Shown here one piece after another: positions 54,094-62,231 of a stretch of DNA of 64,000 nucleotides. The notes under the pieces are model-generated. The model did not search any database, was not told the DNA's origin, and was given only the letters and a program-made list of their open reading frames with translations. Made by a program: the position numbers and the translations under genes. The number at the start of each line of letters is the position of its first letter. The first letter of the stretch is position 1. The DNA is from Pyramidobacter porci (lineage in GTDB: Bacteria > Synergistota > Synergistia > Synergistales > Dethiosulfovibrionaceae). The stretch is from NCBI RefSeq assembly GCF_009695745.1, contig NZ_VUNH01000006.1, positions 62,001-126,000 on the forward strand. The letters are read 5' to 3'.

Positions 54094-54735
54094 ATGAACG
54101 TCAGAGCGGTGCTCTTCGATTTCGACATGACCCTGATCGACACCAGCGGCGCGCTGCTGGCGAACGTCAACAAGATCGCCGATCATTTCGGCCGTCCCCG
54201 CTGCACGCGCGAACGTTTGTTGGAAGTGATCGGCTACAATTCGCGCGATTTCTGGCGGGCGCTGCTCGGCGACGAGCGCCCCGAATACGGCGAGTACTAC
54301 GTCAAAGAGTGCGCGCCTTACGAAGCGGCGATGATGACGCCCGCGGCGGGCGCCGTCGAGTGCGTCGCGGAGCTGCGTGCATTGGGCGTCAAAGTGGGCT
54401 GCGCTTCGAACCGCATCGCGCCGCTCCGCGTCATCCGCGTCAAGCACCTCGAACGCCTGATGGACTGCGTGGTCGGCGCCGACGCGGTGGCGCGCCCCAA
54501 GCCCGCGCCCGACGTGCTGCTCAAGGGCGCCGAACTGCTGGGCTGCGCGCCCGAAGACGCCCTTTACGTGGGCGACACGCCCATCGACGTGGAGGCCGCC
54601 CGCCGCGCCGGCATGCGCAGCGTCGCCGTGCTCGCCAGCAATGCGGCCGAAACGCTGGAACGCGCCGGCGCCTGGCGCATCGTCGAAACGCTTCGCGAAT
54701 TCGTCCCGCTGCTCAAGCGCGAGGGCTTGCTTTGA
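54094..54735 (+). CDS. HAD family hydrolase (phosphoglycolate phosphatase-like)
   Basis: 213-residue phosphatase. All four HAD motifs are present: FDFDMTLIDT (residues 8-17, nucleophile Asp9), GCASNRIAP (motif II, Ser near 107), the lysine in ARPKPAPDVLL (motif III, about 133), and DALYVGDTPIDVEAARRAGM (motif IV, about 152). The alpha-helical cap lies between residues 18 and 85. Substrate unknown; Gph- or pyrophosphatase-like. The ATG at 54094 follows AAGGAG. High GC, as in the block to the right. Confidence 0.9.
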   Translation: MNVRAVLFDFDMTLIDTSGALLANVNKIADHFGRPRCTRERLLEVIGYNSRDFWRALLGDERPEYGEYYVKECAPYEAAMMTPAAGAVECVAELRALGVKVGCASNRIAPLRVIRVKHLERLMDCVVGADAVARPKPAPDVLLKGAELLGCAPEDALYVGDTPIDVEAARRAGMRSVAVLASNAAETLERAGAWRIVETLREFVPLLKREGLL

Positions 54736-54789
54736 GAAACGAAAATCGCCGTCAACGGATCTTTGAGAGAGCCGTCGGCGGCGGTCTTT

Positions 54790-55923
54790 TCATTTTGTCC
54801 GGTGCGTTCCCGATCGTCCGTCCGCCCGTTTTTCCGCGGCGGGCGGCGCTTCCTCCGGATTCTCCGCTTCGAAGCGGTCGATCTCGCGGCGAAGTTCCGT
54901 CGGCATGCGGCGGGCGCTGCGCACGGCGCGGACGCCGAATTTCTTCATCAGTGCCATCGGCAGCAGTTCACGGCCGTAGCGTCGCAGCATGGCCAGGCGC
55001 ATGACCATGTTCATGCGCACGGCGCCGTCGTCATAGTCGCAGGGAATGTCGGTCTCGAGGACGCGGCACTTGCAGTAGATGGCCGACACGGGAGAACCGA
55101 TGTACAGGTAGACGAGGTCGCCCGGGCGCACGCGGGCAGTCTGCTTCCACGTGTGCACGGGATTTTCGGCGAAGCCCTTTTCCACATCGTAGTATCTGTA
55201 GTTGGCGGGCACGATCCAGGCGCCGTCGCTGAGCGCGGCGGAGCTTTTGCCTGCGCCGCGGGCCGCGAAGGCGTGGCTGGCCTCGAGCAATTCCATGACG
55301 CGTTCGTCGCCGAGCGAATCGTCGAGCGCGACGGTGACCCAGTATTTTTTGTTCATGTGGTAGCAGCGGAAAATTCCCCGTTCTTTCAGGAGCGCAGGCA
55401 CGTCCGCGGCGTCGGCCTTGACGTTGAGCACGTCGACTTCGCCGTCTTTCCCGGGTTCGAGCTTGCCGCGGCCTATGCGCATGATCACGCCGTACCATTT
55501 GCGCGTGCGCGGCTCGCGGAACACGGCGGATGTTTCGTCCTGCCACGGGAACTCGGGCGGGTCGCCGAAACGCTCGCGGATCAGCGCGGCGACGCGGTTC
55601 GACTGGTCGGCGACGAAGTCGTGCGCGGTAAAGCACCGCTGCGCCAGATCGCGCAGCACGTCCGCGTAAGCCTGCCGTACCGAGGCCACGAAAGCTCCCG
55701 ACTGGCTGGGGATGTGCACGGCCAGGTATTCGTCGCTGGTGTCGAGGTCGTAAACGCGCCCGCGCACCTCGCCTTTGGCGTCGACGCGGATGTCGGCGCG
55801 GAACTGGCCGTCCATGAAGACGCGCGAACAGCGCCACTCCCGCCCGTCTTTCTTCAGGCCGGCGGCCTCGAAGCGGGAAAAGTCGGGCCGCCGCCGCTGG
55901 AAGATCTCGCTCTCGAGGGTCAT
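54790..55923 (-). CDS. MmcQ/YjbR family protein fused to an EVE/PUA-like domain
   Basis: 377 residues. Residues about 1-100 form an N-terminal extension often seen in long YjbR proteins (RVYDLDTSDEYLAVHIPSQS). Residues about 100-225 form the MmcQ/YjbR DNA-binding-like fold (FPWQDETSAVFREPRTRKWY, then MNKKYWVTVALDDSLGD). Residues about 235-330 look like an EVE/PUA-type domain (WIVPANYRYYDVEKGF, ARVRPGDLVYLYIGSPVSAI, CRVLETDIP), a fold that binds modified nucleobases. The assignment of the last domain is by eye. It is followed by a basic, proline-rich tail. Adjacent to a GNAT gene 13 bases upstream. Confidence 0.75.
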   Translation of the reverse strand: MTLESEIFQRRRPDFSRFEAAGLKKDGREWRCSRVFMDGQFRADIRVDAKGEVRGRVYDLDTSDEYLAVHIPSQSGAFVASVRQAYADVLRDLAQRCFTAHDFVADQSNRVAALIRERFGDPPEFPWQDETSAVFREPRTRKWYGVIMRIGRGKLEPGKDGEVDVLNVKADAADVPALLKERGIFRCYHMNKKYWVTVALDDSLGDERVMELLEASHAFAARGAGKSSAALSDGAWIVPANYRYYDVEKGFAENPVHTWKQTARVRPGDLVYLYIGSPVSAIYCKCRVLETDIPCDYDDGAVRMNMVMRLAMLRRYGRELLPMALMKKFGVRAVRSARRMPTELRREIDRFEAENPEEAPPAAEKRADGRSGTHRTK

Positions 55924-55936
55924 TCCGGCGCCTCCG

Positions 55937-56482
55937 TTAAAGCCCGAGAGCCATCAGATACAGAGACTGGTATCCGCCGCCACGCAAACGGAAAGCTTTC
56001 TCGCGCACGCCATACGTAACGAAGCCGAAGCGCTGGTACATCGCGACGGCCCGCCCGTTACCCGTTACTACGTCCAGTTCCAGTTGTTCGAACTGGGCCG
56101 CGCGGGCACACTCGAGCAATGATTCCATGAGCAGGGAGCCGATTCCCCACCCCCAGTAGGCGCGAAGCACGCACAACCCCGCGCTGGCGCGATGACGGCA
56201 TTTTTCGCAGGGAACGGGCGGAGCAAAACCGGCGCTGGCAGTCAGCACGCCGTCGACTTCGGCTATCAGCAGCAATTCCGTGGGACTGGCCTCCGACGCC
56301 TCGATAGAACGCCGCTGCGCTTCGGCGTCGACGGCGATCTCATCGGCGTAACGCAACATGAAGTCTGTTTCCACCGCGGCGCACCGGCGTTGCTCCAGCA
56401 ACACAGCGGCATCTTCAGCGGCCGCGCTGCGCAGGACGCAGAGGCTTCCGTTTCTCAGCGTTATTTTACGAAAATATTTCAT
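55937..56482 (-). CDS. GNAT family N-acetyltransferase
   Basis: 181-residue acetyltransferase. The acetyl-CoA binding motif A reads LRAYWGWGIGSLLMESLLE (residues about 128-146), after the beta4 strand ASAGLCV, and the motif B region ELDVVTGNGRAVAMYQRFGF follows. The acceptor is unknown. Thirteen bases before the YjbR/EVE-like gene, so probably cotranscribed. A GGCGTCTCCGG/CCGGAGACGCC hairpin lies at 56528-56557, between it and the M20 gene. Confidence 0.9.
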   Translation of the reverse strand: MKYFRKITLRNGSLCVLRSAAAEDAAVLLEQRRCAAVETDFMLRYADEIAVDAEAQRRSIEASEASPTELLLIAEVDGVLTASAGFAPPVPCEKCRHRASAGLCVLRAYWGWGIGSLLMESLLECARAAQFEQLELDVVTGNGRAVAMYQRFGFVTYGVREKAFRLRGGGYQSLYLMALGL

Positions 56483-56559
56483 CCTTTTACCTTTCTTTAC
56501 CGTGATTTCGATCGCGGTCCCTTCTTGGCGTCTCCGGGCTGTTCGCCGGAGACGCCTTG

Positions 56560-57702
56560 TTATACGCGGCTGATGAAGGAGGCCATCATGGCCACGCGAG
56601 GCACGAGCTGGTCGAGATAAACCTGTTCCTGCGGGTTGTGCATGAAGTCGCCGACCACGCCCATGCCGTCGATGGTGGGCACGCCGGCGGCGGAAATGTC
56701 GTTGCCGTCCGAACAGCCGCCCACCATGGGCGCCGCCTCGAGTTCCATGTCGAGGTCGGCGCCGACCTGCTGAAGCAGAGCGAAGAGCTTTCGGTTGGCC
56801 TCACACTCGGCCAGCGGCGGGTGAGACAGTTTGATCTCGAACTCCACGCGCGCGCCGGGCAGCACGGCCCCGCGCCCGGCGAAAACGGCGCGGCCGCGTT
56901 CGACTTCCTCGGGCACGCACATGCGCCAGTCCACGACCGCTTCGGCGTAATCGCAGACCACGTTGTCCGCGGTTCCGCCGCGGATCACGTTGGCGCTGAA
57001 CGTGCTGCCGCCGGGGCCGTAATCCGACTGGCTCTCGGCGAAGAGGATCTGGTGCGCCAGCTCGATGTTGGCGTTGACGCCGCCCCGCGGATCGTTGCCG
57101 GAGTGGGCCGCCTTGCCCCAGCATTTGATGAGGATCTGGCCGCCGCCCTTGCGGCTGACTTTGATCAGGCCGCTTTTGGCCACGGCCGGCTCGGCGACGA
57201 TGCAGGCGCAAGCCTCCTTCGCCTTTTCCAGCAGCAGCGGACGGGAATGGAACGATCCCGTTTCCTCGTCGGAGTTGTTGACGATCAGAACTTTCTTGTC
57301 CAGCTTCACGCCCAGCTCCCGAAGCGCTTTCAGCGCCCAGATCACGGAGACGTCGCCGCCCTTCATGTCGACCACGCCGGGGCCGTAGAGGATGTTGCCT
57401 TCCCGGCGCACCGGCACCGTTCCCAAAGGGTGGACCGTGTCGTAGTGACCGACGATCAGCAGCGTGCGGTCGCCCGAGCCGATCTCGGTGACGAGGTGAT
57501 CGCCCACTTCCGTCTGCGGCACGAACTGCGTCGCGGCGCCGAGTCGGTCTTTGTAGAGCGAGGCAAGCCGCCGCGCGCACGCGTCGGCGGCCGCCTTGTC
57601 CCCGGTCGGCGATTCGGCGCGGGCGAGCGCGACGAGATCGGCGACGATGTCTTCCCTGTGCGCTTCGAGATAATCGTAAATTTTCTTTTCGAGAGCTCTC
57701 AT
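56560..57702 (-). CDS. M20 family metallopeptidase (glutamate carboxypeptidase/ArgE-DapE type)
   Basis: 380 residues, start after AAGGAGG. Zinc-site motifs: LLIVGHYDTVHPLGTVP near residue 78, LYGPGVVDMKGGDVSVIWAL near 107, and the catalytic pair in IVNNSDEETGSFHSRPLLLE near 141. The lid domain begins about 185 (KAAHSGNDPRGGVNANIELA). The final metal His is in VGDFMHNPQEQVYLDQL. Similar to CPDG2-type carboxypeptidases that remove C-terminal Glu/Asp or hydrolyse dipeptides. Located beside an EamA exporter, 70 bases apart. Confidence 0.9.
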   Translation of the reverse strand: MRALEKKIYDYLEAHREDIVADLVALARAESPTGDKAAADACARRLASLYKDRLGAATQFVPQTEVGDHLVTEIGSGDRTLLIVGHYDTVHPLGTVPVRREGNILYGPGVVDMKGGDVSVIWALKALRELGVKLDKKVLIVNNSDEETGSFHSRPLLLEKAKEACACIVAEPAVAKSGLIKVSRKGGGQILIKCWGKAAHSGNDPRGGVNANIELAHQILFAESQSDYGPGGSTFSANVIRGGTADNVVCDYAEAVVDWRMCVPEEVERGRAVFAGRGAVLPGARVEFEIKLSHPPLAECEANRKLFALLQQVGADLDMELEAAPMVGGCSDGNDISAAGVPTIDGMGVVGDFMHNPQEQVYLDQLVPRVAMMASFISRV

Positions 57703-57772
57703 GAAGAAACCTCCTTGCACAAACGCTTCGTTTTTTTTCGTCGGCGCAGGGCCGAAAGACCGCGGGCGCAGC

Positions 57773-58666
57773 TCACGCGCGCCCCGTCCGTGATTGTCTC
57801 TGGGCGGCGAAAAACAGCGCCAGCCCGGCGAGGATGACGGCGATGCCTGCGGCCTGCCGCGCCGAAAGCGTCTCGCCGAGGAACAGCCAGGCGAGGAAGC
57901 AGGTGCCGACCGGCTCGCCGAGGATTCCCATGGTGACGGTGGTGGCCGAGATCCATTTGAGCAGCACGTTGAACACCATCTGCCCGCCGATCGTCGAGAC
58001 CAGCGCCAGACCGAGGAACGCGCCCCAGGTGGAAGCGGGATAGCCGGCGAACGGATAGCCCATGAAAAGCGCGTAGAGCGCGAGGACGGCCGCACTGCTG
58101 CCGTAGCTGAGCACCGAATAGGGCACGGCGCCCATGCGGCGGCGCAGGATCTGCCCGCAGAAAAAGTACAGGCTGATGACGCCGCCGGAAACGAGCGCCA
58201 GCAGGTCGCCCCATAGCGACTGGCTGCTGACGCTGAAATCGCTCCAGCCCACGACCGCCGAGCCGGCGATGGCGATCGCGCCGCCGGTCAGCGCACGGGC
58301 GCTCAGCCTTTCGCCGAGGAACAGCCGCCCCCACATCACCGAAAACAGCGGCTGCAGCGCCGCCAGCACGGTGGAGCTGGCGACCGACGTGTAGCGCAGC
58401 GACTCGAACCACATCACGTAATGGACGGCGAGAAAAAAACCGGCCAGCGCGCCTTCCGCATATTGAATCGGAGAGAGCGAGCGCAGCTCGCGCCGGTCGT
58501 TTTTGTGGCTCAACAGCCACGGCAGCAGCGCCAGCGTGGCGAAAAAGAGCCGGTAGAAGGCGATGATGCCCGCCGGCGCGCGGGCGACCTTGGCGAAAAC
58601 GCCCGACGCGGACAACATGAACACGCCGGCTGCCAGCGCCAGATAAATGACGGAACGAGATCTCAC
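57773..58666 (-). CDS. EamA family (DMT superfamily) transporter
   Basis: 297-residue membrane protein with ten hydrophobic segments in two EamA repeats (residues about 8-140 and 150-290): VFAKVARAPAGIIAFYRLFF in the first, SSTVLAALQPLFSVMWGRLF and FLGERLSARALTGGAIAIAG at its end, and ILGEPVGTCFLAWLFLGETL in the second. Family members export amino acids or metabolites. Same strand as the M20 peptidase downstream, perhaps exporting surplus amino acids. Confidence 0.92.
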   Translation of the reverse strand: MRSRSVIYLALAAGVFMLSASGVFAKVARAPAGIIAFYRLFFATLALLPWLLSHKNDRRELRSLSPIQYAEGALAGFFLAVHYVMWFESLRYTSVASSTVLAALQPLFSVMWGRLFLGERLSARALTGGAIAIAGSAVVGWSDFSVSSQSLWGDLLALVSGGVISLYFFCGQILRRRMGAVPYSVLSYGSSAAVLALYALFMGYPFAGYPASTWGAFLGLALVSTIGGQMVFNVLLKWISATTVTMGILGEPVGTCFLAWLFLGETLSARQAAGIAVILAGLALFFAAQRQSRTGRA

Positions 58667-58784
58667 GGCGATTCCTCCTTGCCTTCGCAGTCACATCGGC
58701 GGATCGCTTTTGACGACGACTGTAAAAGAACGCGGCGGTAAAATCCGGCGCGCCGGCGGCGCGTCCGACCGAACCGCAAGGGCT

Positions 58785-58832
58785 CCGCCTGTCTTGGTCC
58801 AAACGGACTCCGGCGGGCGGAGCGTTCCGTTT
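58785..58832. terminator. GC-rich hairpin, family member 4
   Basis: GCTCCGCC pairs with GGCGGAGC around an inner GTCC/GGAC stem, followed on plus by GTTCCGTTTTTT. It lies downstream of the S9 peptidase gene (minus strand) and upstream of the EamA gene, and shares the GGGCGGAGCG right flank with member 3. Confidence 0.5.
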
Positions 58833-58878
58833 TTTCAGATGCGCTGTCAAGGCTTGCGGCAACTTTGTTTGTATGAAA

Positions 58879-58894
58879 TGTTCCACGTGGAACA
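58879..58894. other. parS-type ParB binding site (16-bp palindrome), site 2
   Basis: TGTTCCACGTGGAACA, identical to the site at 19103-19118, again intergenic (between the S9 peptidase and EamA genes). The two lie about 39.8 kb apart. Confidence 0.8.
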
Positions 58895-58946
58895 TCAGAA
58901 ACGGGGGCGGAAAACGCGGAGCGGTCCAGCGCGTTTTCTTCGTCGC

Positions 58947-60881
58947 TTAACCTTTCAAATGGCCGTCGAACCACGCGGCGATCTCGCGCAGCCGGGCGAG
59001 GCGGTTTTTGGGGCGGCCGGAGCGGCTCAGCTCGTGGTTCTCGCCGTTGAACAGGCACATGCGGCATTCCACGCCGAGCACCTTGAGGGCGGTAAACATC
59101 TGAAACGACTGGTCGCGCTCGCAGCGGAAGTCCTCCTGCGACTGAATCAGCAGCAGCGGCGTCTTGACGTTGGCGACGTGCTTGAGCGGCGACTCCTGCC
59201 AGGCCTGTTCGCACGCGTCCCACGGGCGGCCGCCGTGCTGGTCTTCCACGTAATAGTAGCCGATGTCGCAGCTGCCGAATTTCGACACCCAGTTGCTGAT
59301 CGGCCGCTGTGCCGCGGCCGCTTTGAAAAAGTCCGTCTGTGTGACGATCCAGTTGGTCATGTAGCCGCCGTAGGAGCCGCCCGTGACGCCGACATTCTTT
59401 TCGTCGACGAAGGGCAGATTGGCGACGCACCATTTCGTGAATGCCATGATGTCGCTGTAATCTTTGACGCCGTAAAAGCCGCGGATGTCGTCGAAACCGC
59501 CGGGGCGTCCGTCGCCGCCGCGCGGGTTGCAGTAGATCACGGCGTAGCCGCGAGAAGCCCAGCACTGCATCTCGTGGAAGTAGACGCCGCCGAAGGCGCT
59601 CTTGGGACCGCCGTGGATGTGCAGGATCGTCGGGTACTTCCTGCCTTCTTCGTAGCCCACGGGCTTCATGTACCAGCCGTCGAGCGTCCAGCCCTCGTTT
59701 TCGTAGCTCACGTGTTCGGGCGCGGAAAGCTGGAGCTCCTTGATGACGTCCTCGTTGTGGCGCGTCAGCTGGCGCTCGCGGCCGTTTTCGAGCAGATACA
59801 GCTCCTGCAGCTGCAGATCCTTGAAGCCCGCCATGACCGCCGCGCCGTTTTTCCAGTCCCAGTTGTCCACCGTGTCGATCTCGTCGGTGAGAGCGGAGAT
59901 GGAACCGTCGGCTTCGAGCGCGTAGAGTCGGCTCCGGAAGCCCTCGGTGGCGCAGGAGATCACGCGCCCGTCCTCGACGGCGAAGCTGCCCTCCTGCTCG
60001 GCCGTGTTGTAGCGGCAGTCGCTGCCCACGGCGTTGCGCAGGCTGCTGTCGAGATCGGGCGTGACGGCGGCGAGCTTTTTGTCCCTGAGGAAGAAGAATT
60101 GAATATTTTGGTTGACGCCGACGGTCTTTTGGTCGCTGCCCGTGACCAGCGCGCCGTCCTTGTACCAACCGGCGTCCTTGAAGCCGAACGATAATCCTTC
60201 GCTGAGGCAGGCCAGCGCGCCCGTGCTCAGGTCGAGCTCGTAGACGTGGTTGGTCGTCGGCTTCACGTCCGTATACTCGACGGCGACGAGCAGCGCCTTG
60301 CGGCCGTCGTCGCTGAGACGGCAGCGCGCCACTTCCATATGCTCGGGCGTGACGCGCGTGAAGCCGCCGTCGGCGGCGTCGTACACGGCGAGCCCCGTGC
60401 GGCGCTGGCAGACGAAGCCCTTGCCGTTGGCGGTGAAGGGCAGCTGCTCGATCACGTAGTAGTCGGCGCCCTCGGGATTGTCGTAGACGGGTTCGAACGT
60501 CGCCGTCACCAGCCAGCGTCCGCCGCCGAGGTCGGCAATGGCGCTGGCCGGGCGGTCGATCGTGAACAGTTCGCGCGCCTCGCCGCCGTCCAGCGGCAGC
60601 GCGTAAAAGCGCGTGCTCTCCTTGGGCACGTCGCCGCGTCCGGAGGCGAAGATCAGCTCGCGTCCGTCGCGGCTCCAGGCGAAGAACTTCTCGGAGTTCG
60701 TGAACGTCAGCTGCCGTCCGCTGTCCGAGGCCAGGTCGTAAAGCCACAGGGCGCTGTCGTAATTGTTCTTGTCGAAGTTGGCCGCGCTGACCACGTAGGC
60801 GATCTTGCCGCCGTCGGGCGAAAACGCGGGACGCGAGAGGAATTTGAACTTTAGCAGGTCGTCGTGCTGTACCGGTCTCAT
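58947..60881 (-). CDS. S9 family peptidase (acylaminoacyl/prolyl oligopeptidase type)
   Basis: 644 residues. The N-terminal two thirds form the beta-propeller (Trp/Asp repeats such as GGKIAYVVSAANFDK and FFAWSRDGRELIFASGRGDV). The C-terminal alpha/beta hydrolase starts near residue 385, with LHIHGGPKSAFGGVYFHEMQ (oxyanion region). The catalytic Ser is in VGVTGGSYGGYMTNWIV (near 488), Asp in LLIQSQEDFRCERDQS (near 576) and His in FNGENHELSR (near 610). No signal peptide, so cytoplasmic: it trims short peptides or acyl-peptides. Start with AAAGGAG. Fits a peptide-fermenting lifestyle together with the M19 dipeptidase upstream. Confidence 0.93.
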   Translation of the reverse strand: MRPVQHDDLLKFKFLSRPAFSPDGGKIAYVVSAANFDKNNYDSALWLYDLASDSGRQLTFTNSEKFFAWSRDGRELIFASGRGDVPKESTRFYALPLDGGEARELFTIDRPASAIADLGGGRWLVTATFEPVYDNPEGADYYVIEQLPFTANGKGFVCQRRTGLAVYDAADGGFTRVTPEHMEVARCRLSDDGRKALLVAVEYTDVKPTTNHVYELDLSTGALACLSEGLSFGFKDAGWYKDGALVTGSDQKTVGVNQNIQFFFLRDKKLAAVTPDLDSSLRNAVGSDCRYNTAEQEGSFAVEDGRVISCATEGFRSRLYALEADGSISALTDEIDTVDNWDWKNGAAVMAGFKDLQLQELYLLENGRERQLTRHNEDVIKELQLSAPEHVSYENEGWTLDGWYMKPVGYEEGRKYPTILHIHGGPKSAFGGVYFHEMQCWASRGYAVIYCNPRGGDGRPGGFDDIRGFYGVKDYSDIMAFTKWCVANLPFVDEKNVGVTGGSYGGYMTNWIVTQTDFFKAAAAQRPISNWVSKFGSCDIGYYYVEDQHGGRPWDACEQAWQESPLKHVANVKTPLLLIQSQEDFRCERDQSFQMFTALKVLGVECRMCLFNGENHELSRSGRPKNRLARLREIAAWFDGHLKG

Positions 60882-60939
60882 GCGAAAAAATCTCCTTTGA
60901 GGGAATGTATTGAGAAAAATCAGCCTGCGCCGCCGGGCT

Positions 60940-61974
60940 TCAGCCGATCGTGCGCTCCAAAAAGTTCAGCAGGTTTTCGCCGAGCACGCCGCGCACCTCG
61001 TCCTCGCTGAAGCCGCGGGCCAGAAGCCCGGCCGTCAGCCGCCAGCTCTCGTCGTAGAACGGCACGGCGTCCTTCGGTTCGCGGCCGTTGCCGATACGGA
61101 ACTCGTCGCAGAAATCGAAACCGAAGCACAGATGTTCCGCGCCGGCGACTTTTTTGACGTGCGCGCCGTGCGCCGCCAGCTCGTCGGGATCCGCGCGCCC
61201 GGCGCCGTTCGCGTCGAGCCGGACGAAGTCGCTGCAGGCGTTCATGCCCATGACGCCGCTACGCTGCGCGAGCGCGGCGATCTGCTCGTCGGTCAGGTTG
61301 CGCGCCACCGGCGTCAGGGCGCGACAGTTGGAGTGAGAGGCGATGAACGGCCGCTTCGTGAGCGAGCAGAGATCCCAGAAGCCCTCGTCGTTGAGATGCG
61401 AGACATCCAGATACATGCCCAGACGTTCCGCCTCGTCGGCCAGCCGCGCGCCGAAGTCCGTCAGGCCGCCTTTGCGCCCTTCGCGCCGCGGCTGGAAAAA
61501 GCAGCCGTCGGCGGCGTAGTTGCGGCGGCTCCAGGCGATGCCGATGCCGCGCACGCCCAGCTCGTAAAAGACGCGCAGCAGATTGAGGTCGTTGCCCAGC
61601 GGCTCCGCTCCTTCGAACGAGAGGAGCAGGGCGATCTTTCCCGCCGCGCGGGCGGCGCGGATCTCCCCGACGCTGCGGCACAGGACCAAGTCGGGACACT
61701 GCGCCAGCTCCTCGTGCATGCAGGCGATCTGGTCGAGCGCGCGGCGCAGCGCCATTTCCGGCACGTGCCGGTCGTCGATGAAGATCGACGAGATCAGCAG
61801 GTCGACGCCGCCGGCGCGGATCTTTTCCAGATAATCCGTCCTGAAAACGTCCGTGCGCTCGCCCTCGAGGCGCTTGGCGGCGAGCAGGTTGAGCAGGTCG
61901 TAGTGCGCGTCGGCCACAAAGCAGTTGCGGTGCAGCGCCTGCGCCCGCTCCTTCAATTCCGGGGTGATGTCCAT
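60940..61974 (-). CDS. Membrane dipeptidase (peptidase M19, renal dipeptidase family)
   Basis: 344-residue zinc dipeptidase of the amidohydrolase fold. The first metal motif HxD is in CFVADAHYDLLNLL (His23, Asp25). Later ligands are SFEGAEPLG (Glu near 127), LDVSHLNDEGFWDLC (His near 201) and FIASHSNCRALTPVARNLTD (His near 221), with LCFGFDFCDEF carrying the final Asp. Acts on dipeptides, including D-containing ones. The start follows AAGGAGG. It lies 58 bases upstream of the S9 peptidase in the same orientation, likely one transcript for peptide breakdown. Confidence 0.93.
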   Translation of the reverse strand: MDITPELKERAQALHRNCFVADAHYDLLNLLAAKRLEGERTDVFRTDYLEKIRAGGVDLLISSIFIDDRHVPEMALRRALDQIACMHEELAQCPDLVLCRSVGEIRAARAAGKIALLLSFEGAEPLGNDLNLLRVFYELGVRGIGIAWSRRNYAADGCFFQPRREGRKGGLTDFGARLADEAERLGMYLDVSHLNDEGFWDLCSLTKRPFIASHSNCRALTPVARNLTDEQIAALAQRSGVMGMNACSDFVRLDANGAGRADPDELAAHGAHVKKVAGAEHLCFGFDFCDEFRIGNGREPKDAVPFYDESWRLTAGLLARGFSEDEVRGVLGENLLNFLERTIG

Positions 61975-62137
61975 AAAGTTCCCTCCTTGGCGAAATACTG
62001 CCATGATTATAACGCGAAAGCGGGAACAAATCTTCATGCCGGTATGCCGAAAAACAAAAGGCGGCGCGGAGGTCGTCGTCAGAGCGCGAAAACGCGAATC
62101 ATTGCCGGGCGTTCGCACTCCGCGCGAAAGGCTGCGA

Positions 62138-62178
62138 ATAAAAAGGGCCCGACGATCAGCCTGACCGTCGGGCCCTTT
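62138..62178 (-). terminator. Terminator of the citrate lyase operon
   Basis: On minus, AAAGGGCCCGACG pairs with CGTCGGGCCCTTT and is followed by TTATTC. It lies 54 bases after the citF stop. A second hairpin, CCCCGCC/GGCGGGG, lies closer at 62199-62226. Confidence 0.8.
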
Positions 62179-62231
62179 GCATAGAGCTCTTTTCTTTGCC
62201 CCGCCATGTGTTCTGGCGAGGCGGGGTCTTT

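Noticed and set aside
58600-58895. Upstream extension of the EamA frame beginning MFHVEH
   Set aside because: The FHVEH string is the parS palindrome read as codons; the EamA family start with its own first membrane helix is at 58666, in another frame.
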